From Gigaspora margarita (Eukaryota; Glomeromycota; Glomeromycetes; Diversisporales; Gigasporaceae): a stretch of 64,000 nucleotides of DNA. A program made the translations under genes and the position numbers. Shown one piece after another: positions 1 through 11,571 of this stretch. The notes beneath the pieces were generated by a model. The model did no database searches. It had not been told where the DNA came from and saw only the letters and a program-made list of their open reading frames with translations. The stretch lies in the NCBI GenBank assembly GCA_009809945.1, contig WTPW01000302.1, forward strand, positions 260,170-324,169, read 5' to 3'. Every line of letters starts with the position of its first letter. The first letter of the stretch is position 1.

Positions 1-2748
1 TCTAGTATGGCTTTTAAGATTTGTTATCCAAGAGGTTTCAGTAGTATAGCCTGATGAGTTGGTATGAATATAGGTAATAAGAGGATCATAATATATTCGC
101 CATAAAAGAGGAGTAATAGTTTCACCCTGATCAATACCATTTTGAACCTGGTAAGGTAGGGTAAGGCCAAGATTAGTAATAACTTGGTTTTGTCTATCTA
201 CTAATAGGTCAGTAAGAATACTGATAATACTAGTTGGTAAGGCAAGTCGATGGAGAGCTTGTTCAAGTAGAGCAAAGTTTACAGAGTCGTAGGCTTTGCT
301 CATATCTTGTGATAGGATCCAGATTTCTTTGTGATTGCAGTTAGCATCTTCAACTAAGTTGTTTAAAATATGTATAGGAATAGATGTACTATTGCCTGGA
401 AGTGCTACATAGTTGTAAGGTGAGAGGATAGGGTGTTGTGAAAATACTTGATTAAGTCGATTAGTAAGGATTTTGGTGTATAATTTTCTAGTATGTTCAA
501 TAAGGCTAATAGGACGAGTGAGATTTAAGTTGCCTTCAAATGTATTGCTTTTAGGAATAGGAAAAATTCTTCCTTGTTTCCATAGTTTGGNAATATGGCC
601 TTCAGAAAGACATTGGTTGAATAGAGCAGTAAGTGAAGTGATGCATNTAGAGCTTAGATGTTTGATCATCTCATTGCTGATACCTGTAGGACCACAGGCC
701 TTGCCATTTGGGAGCTTGGCAATTGTTTGGAGAACTTCATCCTCTGTAATAGAAGAAGTAAGTGAAGTATACCAGCTAGGATTAATATGAGAAGGTGGGG
801 TATATTGTTGTAGCCAAAAGTTATTAAAAGTAGTCTGATTAATTGGTTTATAGGATGTTCAATTATGGAAATGTGATTGAATATGTTGTTTGATTTCAAT
901 AGGGTTGGTTACTAGTTGGTTGTCAAGTTTAATATTAGAGAAGTGAACAGGCATTTGATATCTATNCAGGATACTATTAATAGCNTGTGTAGGTTTAGAG
1001 ACAAGAGTTTCACATCTTTTCTCTNAAGCTTGGCTAATTTGTTGACGAAGAAGAAGTGAGTGTTCAAGATGATATGCATGGTAAACCTGTTTCCATATAT
1101 TGTANGCATNTTGAAGCCAGGNGTCAATATGAGTCGGATCAAGTGATATAAGAGGTTGAAGATTACTTTTGGTATAGGATTTAATAAGTGATATATGGGA
1201 GTTAATATGTGGTAAATACAAATTATTATTGTTTTTAATAGTTTTAATTAAATGGCCAAGTTTTTTGAGTCCAGTATGAAGTGCAGTGCAGTGTGGAGTA
1301 TACTTGAGATTATAGCTTCTTTTCTGAGAGATTTTATTGGGAATTGTATGAATTGCAGCTTGTATAATACAGTGTTGGATTTTGTGCCAAGTAGTATTAA
1401 TATTTTCNTGAGTATCAGTTGATAGTGGGATATTATGTTGTATAAATAGGTTAGAACAATGTTCTGAAAATTCAGACCATTGGTCTGTAGATGTAGCTTT
1501 ATAATTAAAGATTTGGCGACTAATTTCAGTATAAAGACGTTGAGGCTTAGAGTAAGCATTGGGAAATGTCCATGATGTAGTAAGTATAAGATGATCACTA
1601 GAAGTACTAGTATAGCTATTATCTAGGTAGTATGAGAGAAGAAATTGTAGATTGAATGAATCAGTCCAGATATAATCAATTCTACTAGAACTTGTATTGT
1701 TTGACCAAGTGTAATGTGTATTATTAAGATGAGCTCCAATATCAAATATATTTGATCTATGTAAGAAGTTAATAAGTTTGTATTTGGATGATGAACTAAA
1801 AGCGTTATCTTGTGTATTGAAATCACCAAGGATAATTGGATGAAGGTTTTGTTGTTTTGCTTGTAGTAACCAATTGATAATAGTATTTTGTGTATTAGTT
1901 CTTTTTGTCATATCAGTTGAGGAAAGATAAACTGAAATAATTCGTAGTTTAATGTTGCTTTTAAAGAATAAATCTATTGCAATAGCTCCCCCAGGATGAG
2001 TAAGGCAGCTATGTACATGAGGTTTGAGATGATTGCGAATCATAATTGCAGTACCTTCTGATGAGCTATCTGAATTAGCCCAATAGTAGGTAAATAAATT
2101 GTTGTTGCAAAAAGAGAGCTTAGTTTTATGTGAGATTTTAGTTTCAGTAATGCATGCAATAGAAATGTTATTATTGATGCAGTAATCTTGCCAGATTTGT
2201 CTTTTGGAAGCTACATTAAATCCTCTAACATTGTGAGTAGCTATGGTAAGATGTAAGTTCTGTTGTATATGAGAAGAAGTATGAAGTTGAGATAGCTCTG
2301 GGGTAGAACTTGATGTTGAGTGACTTGATGTTGTAGATTTAAGTGANATCTTATAGCAGTATNGTATGTCTTCAAATNGCAATAATGAGTGGTTGGGTAG
2401 AGGACAGGGTTCATGAGGTATGTATATGTGTGCTTCTTTATAGTCCAATGTTTTGTTTGTATAAATTGATATTTTAATAANCTGTGGAGTATATAGTTCT
2501 GGATAATTATTTTGTATATACTTTAAAANTGTCTCGATAGNTTGTGNTGATGATAAGGTANGCAATTTGTAGTACTNAAGAAATCTATTGTAACAAGTAT
2601 CTTGGGTAGTTGTTGTATTGGATATTAATGAAATTTGTTTAGATTTTACCTCAGCAGGAGATGATGCATTGGTAGCTAAGGTAAAAGGTTGTTCTTCTGT
2701 AAAATTGCTCGCCGTAAGCTCGGTTCTCACAGCTGCGCAGGATACCAA
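1..2748 (-). pseudogene. LINE polyprotein: APE endonuclease + reverse transcriptase (partial, one stop)
   Basis: The product would nick target DNA and reverse-transcribe the element's own RNA. In the 629-residue N-terminal segment (859-2748), about 160 poorly conserved residues rich in Ser/Thr precede the endonuclease. The endonuclease shows the catalytic Asn in THNVRGFN (N173), TETK (E202), GDFN (D309, N311), SRIDYIW (D358) and SSDH (D385, H386). A TGA at 859-861 ends that segment, but the same frame then stays open to base 1. It reads LPNGKACGPTGISNEMIK, RPISLIEHTRKLYTKIL, QDMSKAYDSVNF (RT block A, first catalytic Asp) and GIDQGETITPLLWRIYYDP (block B). The listed start at 2748 is a TTG, so the true start is unknown. 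A single TGA in an otherwise open frame suggests a young copy. Some codons are ambiguous because of N bases. Confidence 0.85.
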
Positions 2749-2815
2749 AGCCTGCCCTGTACGTTGGGTCTGACCGTCATTAGCTTGGTCCTCCGCGTAA
2801 TCAAGAATGTAATTT
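1..2815 (-). mobile_element. LINE (non-LTR retrotransposon), 5' part, runs off left edge
   Basis: Read on the minus strand, one frame is coding from about 2815 down to base 1. It holds an APE-type endonuclease followed by the first blocks of a reverse transcriptase, the order typical of L1/jockey-like LINEs. The 3' part (YADD block, tail, target duplication) lies outside the window. No ATG precedes the coding frame: the frame opens after a stop at 2818-2820 and then switches abruptly to AT-rich DNA, so the copy may be 5'-truncated or its start lies in another exon. Scattered single ambiguous bases (for example 591, 647, 965) occur only here and near 11.36 kb. Confidence 0.85.
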
Positions 2816-2820
2816 ATTCA

Positions 2821-3986
2821 GTGTGTAAATCATATATTGTATTAACTCCGCTTTAGCTGACCCCTATATTTAGTAATTTTTAATTTTAATTTAGTAATTT
2901 TAATGCTAAGATTTAAAAGTAATAACTAGCTTAATATTTTTTAAAATTTTATAAAAATTTGTAATTATTTATAATTTGTTATGCAGAATAATTTTTACTT
3001 AATTTTGAAATTTAGTTAATAAAAATTTTACTTTTACTATATACATATTATTTTAATCATTTTTTTAACATTATAATTTTTGCGATTGTATAACATTGCA
3101 AAAAATTAAAATTTTAATTATTTTAAAAAGTACAACATAGAATTTTTTGATTTTTTTTTATTTGAAAGATATAGATTTAATAAATTTATATTTTTATTTT
3201 TAGTTTAATATCTTATAAATTTAGCTCTATATAAATTTTTTAAAAGTGTCTACAATATTATGGTAGGCTACTGTATATATCTGTTTAAAAATTTTGCTGA
3301 TGTATTTATTATATTTATATATATATTCTGCTTATTCTTAATAAAAATTGTTTAATAAAGTTCAATATCAGGTATTACTAGATATATCCAATTAATAATA
3401 TTATATATATATACAATACATTTTATATATTATAATAATTTATCTCAATTATATATACTACCTTAAACATTGTAAAAATTTACCTATAAAAAACCCTACT
3501 ACTATTTTTTTATTTACCTCATTTTACTCCACATTTTTCTGAAAAACTTATTTTTTACATACTACTTTTAATTTTTTTTAAAAAAATTTACCTCATTTTA
3601 TATATATCAGATTAAATATAATTGTCTAGAGTCCTGTTAAAGGGCATGCACCTAGGCATGCCCAGGAGCATGTCCCATGGGGCATGCCTCAAATCTTTGT
3701 GCCTCTAACCCTATCCTTAACTAGCTGTTATTTGTTTGGTTTGATTGCATCAGAAAATTTTTTATATAGATATTGATCGATATATAACACTTAATCATTT
3801 TATATTGATTATAAAATATCATTATATGTTGATTAATTGGATAAAAATCAAAATATATCTATAATCAATATATATCATTTTTTATATTAAATCATTATAT
3901 ATCTATAACATTAGCAAATTTAATAGGGCATAATATTACGAAATAATTTACAACCCGTAAAAATAGCATAATATATAAGATGAGTA
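2821..3986. other. AT-rich non-coding stretch with GCATGC cluster
   Basis: No coding frame is visible. The DNA is mostly A/T runs. The one notable island is 3640-3690, where GCATGC/GCATG occurs several times among CCTAGG and CCATGG palindromes. I assign no function to it. Around 3765-3900 there are short ATATATC-rich repeats. Confidence 0.6.
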
Positions 3987-4059
3987 TAGGTATTTTGACG
4001 AATATGGATATTTTGATGAACTATACATATTTGTTTGTATCATATGATTCAATGATCTT

Positions 4060-4136
4060 AATCAAACAATTTTTACACTATTTGATTCGTCTCAATGAGT
4101 CAAATCGAATGGTGTAAAAATTATTTGGTTTTGATT
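4060..4136. repeat. Foldback (imperfect palindrome), copy 1
   Basis: The left arm AATCAAACAATTTTTACAC and the right arm ending GGTTTTGATT are inverted complements around a centre near 4097 (TCTCAATGAGTC). A sister palindrome lies at 4228-4313. Confidence 0.7.
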
Positions 4137-4227
4137 ACTAGATAAGAAATTAGATAACAAAAAACATAAAATTGCTAATAGGGTATTTTGATGAATTGAG
4201 CATAACACAATAATAGAACATAACCTA

Positions 4228-4313
4228 CTAATCAGAATCAAAAGATTTTTACACATTCGATTTGTCTCATTGAGACAATTAAATTGTCAAAGAACACCAA
4301 ATTTTGATTACTA
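4228..4313. repeat. Foldback (imperfect palindrome), copy 2
   Basis: The arms AATCAAAAGATTTTTACAC and ACCAAATTTTGATT are inverted around TCTCATTGAGAC. The right arm carries an extra stretch. The arm sequence matches the palindrome at 4060-4136, so the two are duplicates of one motif in the left subterminal part of the pogo element. Confidence 0.65.
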
Positions 4314-4570
4314 AAGCAAAAAATATGGGCCTTTGACGGATAAGTATTAAATAAGTATTCTATGGGGTATTTAGACAAAGGTTTTTTACTGTAAGAACAT
4401 ACGTACGAACAAGGTATTACATTACATTTTTGTTTATTTGTCACACATGCTAGTAACTATTTATTACAACATGCAAATAAACAATTCATCATGCCATTTT
4501 AAAAAACTGTTTATCACGCTAGATTAATTAACTATTCACCACTGCCCACTATTTGCACTTTAATTTATGT

Positions 4571-4670
4571 TACTTTTATAAGAACATTTTAAAGGTTCTT
4601 TTATTAAATTTAATTACATTACTTTTATAAGAACATTTTAAAGTTTCTTTTATTAAAATTTAATTACATT
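4571..4670. repeat. Tandem duplication, two ~50-bp units
   Basis: The unit beginning TACTTTTATAAGAACATTTT occurs twice head to tail (4571-4619 and 4620-4670), with small differences only. Confidence 0.8.
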
Positions 4671-4750
4671 TAATCATATTTGATCGCTTATATAACCTAT
4701 AATGGCTAAATATATTAATTTTTTTGTTACATGATATTTTTGATAAAATC

Positions 4751-7230
4751 ATGCAAGCCTATATTAATCAACGTGATTCAATTAGCGCAGCACTTGCTAA
4801 ATTAAATAAATATTCTGTTGGCTCTAAATGCCAAAGTGTAAACAGCATTGCAAATGATTTTGGGCTTTCAGAAGTCACACTTTGATATGCAATCAAGAAT
4901 GGTAGTCCACCTAATCATCAGAGACCACCAACTGTACTTACCAAACATAAGGAAGAACAACTTGTTGGGTATTGCATTAATATGCAAAAGCTCAGATTTG
5001 GTTTAACCAAATCTGGAGTTAACCACTGCATAATAGAAATTATGCAGCAAAACAAGTGACAGCATCCATTCTATGAAACTGGCCCAGGTCAATCTTGGTG
5101 GTCTCATTTTATGAGAGACTATCCTGACTTGTCATTCCATGTTCCTCAAGAATTGTCTGAAGCCTGGGCACAAAAAACCAATGCAACAATTGTTAGAGAC
5201 CACTTTAACAAGCTTAAGGGTATAATATAATACAATATAAATATAAATAGCAAATTATTTGTTGTATATACAAAAATCATCAGTTTATATAAACAAGTTA
5301 TAATAATTTTAAAAATTAAATTAAATTAGTCAGAAAACATATAAAAATTGATTATTAATCTTTTGTAAATATAAGCAAGAATATTTCAATATATTTTTTA
5401 ATTTTTCAATACTATAAAATTTGCAAGGAGTTGTTTATTTTTACGAGGAGATCTATAGAAATAATTAATTCTAATTGGTTAGAATCTATGTAAATCATAT
5501 AATATTATATGATCTGCATAATTTGCAATGTGATTACTATTAAAAATAATCTATGTTACATTCTACCTTTAAACAAATTATTGATGAAAACTTATTTACT
5601 GGCATGCAAATATGGAATATAGATGAAACCGGATTTACTCTTGCACCTGCATTGGAAAAAGTTATTGTAAAAAAGGCACACATCAAGTTCATAAAATTGC
5701 ACAAGGAAATTCTAATGAACATATTTCGTTCGTTCCAACAATTTTTACTGCAGAAGCATGCATTCCACCTCTTATTATTGTCCAGAGCGAAGCAGAGGAC
5801 TCTAGATTTCTCTGCAAAAGGTAATATGCAAGATTTGTTTGTCCAGCCACATTATGTGATAAACAACCAATTACATTTAACTGATTGACAAAAACAATAA
5901 CAAATACGTACTATAAAACACTCTTTATAGTACCCCTGTGTAAAGTACCCTCCCGACTTTTTTGAAGCTAATTTTTGTATTGTACTGCTATTGTTTAATA
6001 GTATTAAAAAAAATTCTATTTGAGATTGCTTTATATTGTACCTTCTAGATCATGTGTAGAATGTAAAATACTCTGGGTACTTTAAAGAGTGTTTTACAGT
6101 AATCAACTTATTTGCTCTGAATATACAATACTGCGCATTTACCTAGTTTATAAGGGCATTTATGCAATTCCTGGATTGTTAGAAGGAGCACTTTATGGGA
6201 CTGTAATAGGTTTTACACCAACAAGATACATGCGTAAAGACCTTTTCTGAATATATCTTAACTATTTTATTAATTCCATCTTACCTACTCACCTAGTACT
6301 GTTGATACTTGATGGTCACAAAAGTCATTTGAGCTATATGAGCATTGATTTTTGCTGCCAAAATAGAATTCTTCTTTATGTACTTCTGCCTCATATAATG
6401 CACATACTATAGCCATTTGAAATTTCTTTTGCTAAATTAAAAAGCAAGTATAGAAAAGAATATGACAAGTATTATAACAGTACTGGGAAGATAGTAGTAA
6501 AATGTACCTTCACCAAAATTCTTTGTTCTGCCTTCATTGAAACTTACACATTATCAGCCATTTGCAATGCTTATAGAGCTACTAGCATATGGCTGTTCAA
6601 TCCAGATGCTATTAGTCTGGATTGTTTAAACCTATTGTTAGCAACTGAACAATTTGATATTTCAACTTCATCTAACCAATTTTCCATGCAACTTATTAAG
6701 CCACCTCTAGTATCATCTCCAGTATTACAATCACCTTATAAACCAACTCATTTCACTCATTCAAGTTTTTCCCAACTAGAAAAAAATTGTGAATTTCTTT
6801 TAAATGAAAATGAATTATTAAAGTTCCAACTTGCTAAAGCCAAAGAAGAATTAAATATTTACAAAAATCCAGGAAGTTCTTCTCTAGCTTGGTTCTTAAA
6901 TATGTGATCCTTTATATTTTACAAGCTGAAATTTCAGAAGCATCTTTACAGAATTAGCATGAATCTGAAGTTGTTATTTCTAAAAAAAGAAAATACTTCC
7001 CTTTGTGCAACTTCTTACTAATAAAAAAAATTGGCAAAGGTTAAATCAATTAAATGAGAAAGCAGAGGCAAAGACTAAAGAAAAATGAAAAAAAAGAATT
7101 AACAGTGCAATGTAAACTGCCCGAAAACTAGAATTAGCCAAAAAAAAGAACGTGAGCAAAGAAAGCAATAAAAAGAGAACCAAAAGCGCAAAAAACAAAA
7201 ATGATGTTTTTTTTTTGGAGGAGAAGGAAA
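4751..7230 (+). pseudogene. pogo/jerky-type transposase pseudogene (HTH + CENP-B HTH + DDE)
   Basis: Transposases of this family bind their own inverted repeats with two helix-turn-helix domains and cut with a DD(E/D) core. Visible in order: a psq-type HTH (SVNSIANDFGLSEVTL, about 4838-4885), a CENP-B-type segment (LTKHKEEQLVGYCINMQKL to DYPDLSFHVPQELSEAWAQK, about 4938-5175), the first catalytic Asp in WNIDETGFTL (about 5613), the second in LILDGHKSH (about 6307), then a C-terminal part with SKYRKEYDKYY and a Lys/Glu-rich tail (6635-7230). It is clearly dead: TGA replaces a sense codon at 4883-4885, frames shift near 5670, a TAG sits at 6410 in the usual QPLD(V) block where Asp now reads Glu, and about 340 AT-rich bases (roughly 5222-5565) separate pieces that are contiguous in the family. 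A TIR miniature also interrupts it at 5909-6101. Confidence 0.8.
5909..6101. mobile_element. TA-flanked MITE inside the pogo transposase
   Basis: The terminal inverted repeats CTATAAAACACTCTTTATAG (5911-5930) and the complement of CTTTAAAGAGTGTTTTACAG (to 6099) sit between TA dinucleotides at 5909-5910 and 6100-6101. No coding capacity. The size is about 190 bp, as for Tc1/mariner-type miniatures. It splits the DDE domain, so it arrived after the host element. Confidence 0.8.
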
Positions 7231-7262
7231 AAGTATATATATATCAAATTCGTCAGAATACC

Positions 7263-8533
7263 TCTAACCTCTAAAACTGGTTTATATGTACCATAAATAT
7301 TAAGATTATATTGTCTTAAAATGGTTCATTGTACTGTGTTTTTTTTTATATAAATCTTATTCTAAAAAGTCTAGTTTGCATGCTATTTCAACTATTTGAA
7401 GTTTCTTCAGTTAGTAAAAAAATTTACATTGTGACAACTTTAACTTCTTCAAAAAACCCATACTCACCTTAGTAAGATATTTCAAAAACTTGCAAAATAA
7501 TAAATTATAAAATATTATATAAGATATTATATAATATTATGTAAGATATTTTGCAATATTTCAAAATATTTACGGATAGTAAATTAAATTGCATTAATTC
7601 GCAATAAAGCCTGTATTGGACTATATTTTTGAAATATTTTGAAATTTTGTATGATGTATCAAAATTAATCTAAATTTTGTATTACAGTACATAATCAGAT
7701 TAGATCTTTTGTTTATAAATTAGATCTTCTATATACACTGTTTTTTTCATTTTATTTTGTTTTATTATTTTCAGTTTGTTTTTTTTTTGTTTTTATTTTG
7801 TTTTTTGTTTTTGTTCTGTTTTTTTTCTTATTTACCAGAATATATTTTTTAATTTTTTTTCATTTTATTTGGTACTTTACAAGAACACCAGCCCTTTGCA
7901 AGAAAATCAACCACTTTTTAGCACTATACAAGTACACCAATATGACTTTACAAGCCAACTCAAACTTCTGACACTTTGCAAGAACCCTTCTAAAATCTTC
8001 AAGAATGCTTTTTTAGAGAAATAATTTAGTTAGACACAAGTTTTTGCAAGTTTTCACTTATTTATTTTCTCATTTGATACTTTTTGTTTTTGTTTTTTTG
8101 TTTTTTTTTAAAAATTTTTTTTATTAATTTATTTTATTCTAGTACTTTGTGAGAACATGCTTCTTTAAAGAAATAATTTAGTTAGGCACAAGTATTCACA
8201 AATTTTTGCAAGTTAATCTAGCACTTTACAAAACACAACTAGGTTTCAACAATTTCTGAATTTGAACTCTTACTTCAAAAAATAGAGATTTGGGCTTCAT
8301 TTATTTTTTTTATTGTTTGCTTACATATTTTGTTTTTTAGTTATTTTTTTTACTTATTTTTTTACTTTTATTTTATTTATTCCTAACTTTCTTCAGAACT
8401 TTGCAAAAAACAACCTGACTTTCTGGCACTTTACAAGAATACCAACTCTAACTTCTCTGCCACTTTGCAAAAACATATTAGATTCTTCAACAATTTGCAA
8501 AAACTCTTATACTTCTAAGAAATAGTTTTTTTT
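7263..8533. repeat. T-rich dispersed repeat block, copy A
   Basis: Apart from 7263-7650, which is plain AT-rich DNA, this stretch is a repeat found again at about 10490-11410. Shared landmarks are CAGATTAGATCT followed by TTTAGATCTTCTAT, long T-runs with TTTTATTTTGTTTT, and a recurring phrase CACTTTGCAAGAACACC / CAACTCTAACTTCTCTG. Several small T-rich ORFs read as Phe/Leu runs and are not genes. Confidence 0.65.
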
Positions 8534-9310
8534 ACTTTTCTACTATTTTTAGAAAGTAGCAAATATAAGCGAAGAGAAATAATATCTAACTGCGAGTAAG
8601 GAAAATAAGTATGTAGAGCTAGTATTATATGACGAAGTGCAAAAATAGTTTAAAATATTACTATTTTTTCATTTTCATTTTTTTTTGTTATTTTTTTTAC
8701 TTCTCTACTATTTTTAGGAAGTAGCAAATATAATCGAATATAAGTGAATATAAGCGAATATAAGTGTATAGAGCTAAGTAGTTTAAAATATTACTATTTT
8801 TTTGTTTTCATTTTTTTTTGTTATTTTTTTACTTCTCTACTATTTTTAGAAAGTAGCGAATATAATCGAATATAAGCAAATATAGGCAAATATAAGTGTA
8901 TAGAGCTAGTATTATGTGATGAAGAGCTAAAGTAGTTTACAATATTATTATTTTTTTCATTTTCATTTTTTTTGTTATTTTTTTACTTCTCTACTATTTT
9001 TAGGAAGTAGCGAATATAGTCAAATATAAGCGAATATAAGCGAATATAAGTGTGTAGAGCTAGTATTATATGATGAAGAGTAAAAGTAGTTTACAATATT
9101 ATTATTTTTCATTTTTGTTTTTTTTGTTATTTTTTTACATTTTTACTATTTTTAGGAAGTAGCGAATATATGCGAATATAATAGTTAAAACAAAAAAGAG
9201 AAATAATAGCTAACTGCGAGGTGAGGAAATAAGTATTTAGAGCTATTATTTTGTGATGAAGTGCGAATATAGTTTAAAATATTACTATTTTTTGTTTTTA
9301 TTTTATTTTT
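8534..9310. repeat. Tandem array, five units of ~130-175 bp
   Basis: Each unit starts ACTTCTCTACTATTTTTAGG, continues AAGTAGCGAATATAAGCGAA and TGTAGAGCTAGTATTATATG, then AGTTTAAAATATTACTATTT and a T-run. Unit starts are 8534, 8699, 8831, 8985 and 9137. Units differ mainly in how many GCGAATATAA hexamer-like steps they hold. A single further unit relative lies at 11405-11545. Confidence 0.85.
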
Positions 9311-9626
9311 TGGGTTCAGTTTTTTTTAGTTTTATTTTTTTTGTTATAAAGAATTTATAATAATATATAATAAATAAAATATAATTAATTTAAAATATAA
9401 TATATAATAATAATAATAAATAAAAAATATTAAATTTTATATTAAATTGCGAAACCTTTAAAATAAGTATACAGTATAATAGTATTGATTAGAATTATTA
9501 TTCATGATTGTTAATCTGATTACTACTGATTACTATTTTTATCGATAGTCCTCATCAGGGGTATTTAAATGCACAATGTAGCGATTTATTTCAAATATTG
9601 TAATATAATATTTTGTAATTTTTATG
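9311..9626. other. AT-rich non-coding stretch
   Basis: T-runs give way to TAATAATAAATAA-type simple sequence (9355-9430), then unremarkable AT-rich DNA. No gene is seen. Confidence 0.6.
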
Positions 9627-9950
9627 TACATATGTGTCCGAAAATAAGCACCTTTTTTGGCCAAAAAATTACACAAAAAAATGTGGGATAGCTTATTTTC
9701 GAAATGTTGAGTTTTTTGAAAAATTGAAAAACGTACTTATAAAAAGATGTCCAAATGGCATAACAATTTTTAGGTAAGTGTATTTTGATGTGCTGAACAA
9801 GTTTACTTAATGGCACTTTTGAGGTTTACTTAGTAAAATTTAGACGTTTATATGTAGCAACTGCTAACGGTTTTTTTAAGATTTTTGAAAAAAATCAAGA
9901 GGGTAGCTTATTTTCGGAGGTAGCTTATTTTCAGCAATATACGGTATGTA
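9627..9950. mobile_element. MITE with CCGAAAATAAGC inverted repeats
   Basis: The left end has CCGAAAATAAGCACC at 9638-9652. The right end reads, in complement, two steps of the same motif (GAAAATAAGCTACC and CCGAAAATAAGCTACC, about 9902-9935), followed by a further ACGGTA. No transposase. The doubled motif at one end resembles repeated transposase-binding sites. The exact ends are approximate. Confidence 0.65.
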
Positions 9951-10489
9951 TTTTGTAATATTCCGTAATTGAAAATTGCAAAATATGTCACATTGATTTG
10001 TAATTCTTGCACAAGATTTCAGGCTGTAATAACTTATGTAAGATTATGTTTATAAATTCGCTGAAGAAATTAATTATAATCATAATTATTTGAAATGATA
10101 TATAATGATTAACAGATCTTTAACAATTATATAGTGCATTGACCTGTCACAAAAATTCCAACTTGGATCAACAAGTAAAAAAAAAATAAAATAAAATAAA
10201 AATAAAATACCAATTAAAGCAAATTAAAAACAATTGGCATAGGAAAAAAAAAGCTATCAGTATCTATTTTTACTCCTCTCTCTCTTTTTTCTCTTTTGCT
10301 TTTTTTCTCTTTTCCTTTTCTTCTCTCTCCTTTTCTTTTTTTTCTTTTCATTTTTTCTTTTTTTTTTCTTTTTTTTTTAATATTTCAAATACTTTCAAAA
10401 TATTTTAGAACTGGGAAATCAAGCTGGATCAGTAGATTTGTACCCTGGATCATACCAAGGGCATATTTGACTAATATTTTCAAAATATT
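9951..10489. other. Non-coding stretch; possible element end at 10139; pyrimidine-rich tract
   Basis: GACCTGTCACAAAAATTCCA at 10141-10160 recurs nearly exactly at 63466-63485, so it is probably a transposon terminus. 10264-10380 is a long CT-rich tract (TCTC, TTTTCC repeats), read as a 127-residue Phe/Leu ORF that I do not regard as a gene. Confidence 0.5.
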
Positions 10490-11571
10490 TCGAAATGTTT
10501 CGATGATCATAGTACAAGATCAGATTAGATCTTTGTTTATTTTTTTTGTTTATAATTTAGATCTTCTATCAATTTTATATTGTTTTTTTCATTTTTATTT
10601 TGTCTTTTTTTTTGGTTTGGTTTCATTTCATTTAGTTTCGTTTAGTTTCATTTTGTTTTTCTTTTATATTATTTTTTAATTATTTCTGCAAAAAATACCA
10701 ACTCTAACTTTTGGCACTTTGCAAGAAATCTAATGACTTTTTAAAACTACATGCTAGCCAACTCAGCCTTCCAACACATTGCAAGAATACACAACTGATT
10801 TTACCAACAATTTCTAAATTTTGAAGAATGCTTCTTTAGTGAAATAAAGATTTAGTTGGTGCTTTATTTTTTTTTTGTTTGACATTTTTTGTTCTTTTTG
10901 TTTTTGTTTTTATTTTTTTATTTTTTTTATTAATTTATTTTATTTGTGAGAAAAATAACCTAGGCTTTTTCACACTTTGCAAGCAAACCAGACTTTTTTA
11001 GCACTGTGCAAGAATACATACAACTTGATTTCAACAATTTTGTCATGAACTCTATTTCAGAAAAATGAAGATTTGGTTTTATTCAGTTTGTTTATATTTC
11101 ATTTTTTTTGTTTGTTTTCTTTTTACTTAATTCTTTAATTTTTATTTTTATTTTTATTTGCACTTTGCAAAAACCTTCAATGATTTCTAAATCACAAGAA
11201 TATGAACTTAATGAAATGGAAATTTGAAGCTTTGTTTATTTTTTTATTTAATTTACTTACATTTTTGTTTTTTGTTTGTTTTCTTTTTTTTTACTTATTT
11301 TTTAATTTTATTTTATTTTATTTATTTCTTACTTTCTTTGGAACTTTGCAAGAAAACAANCTAACTTTTCNNGCACTTTANAAGAACACCAATTCTAACT
11401 TCTCTGATACTTTGCAAAAAGTAGCAAATATAAGTGAATATAATAGTTAAACCAAAAAAAAAGAAAATAATTGCTAACTGCAGAGTGAGAAAATAAGTGA
11501 ATTAGATGCGACAAAGTACAAAAGTAATTACTTCATTTCATATTTTTTGTTATTTTTTTCAGTTTTGTTTT
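10490..11571. repeat. T-rich dispersed repeat block, copy B
   Basis: Second copy of the block at about 7660-8533: AGATCAGATTAGATCTTTG at 10518, TTTAGATCTTCTATC at 10556, and the CTTTGCAAGAA / CTCTAACTTCTCTG phrases at 10690-11410, followed at 11405-11545 by one unit related to the tandem array. The order of parts is the same as in copy A, so a composite unit of at least 1 kb was duplicated. Four ambiguous bases lie at 11360-11382. Confidence 0.7.

Larger units (their letters stand above)
3989..7262 (+). mobile_element. Decayed pogo-type (Tc1/mariner superfamily) DNA transposon
   Basis: A broken pogo-family transposase is flanked by a candidate short terminal inverted repeat: GGTATTTTGACGAAT at 3989-4003 against ATTCGTCAGAATACC at 7248-7262. 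A TA precedes the left copy, but TC rather than TA follows the right one. The left subterminal region also holds related strings such as GGTATTTTGATGAA (about 4182) and two foldback sequences (4060-4136, 4228-4313). The transposase identity is firm; the exact ends are an inference from one 15-bp match. Confidence 0.6.

Noticed and set aside
10296-10679. 127-residue Phe/Leu-rich ORF that might be a membrane protein
   Set aside because: It is a product of a CT- and T-rich tract within dispersed repeat DNA; no conserved motif and no splice context.
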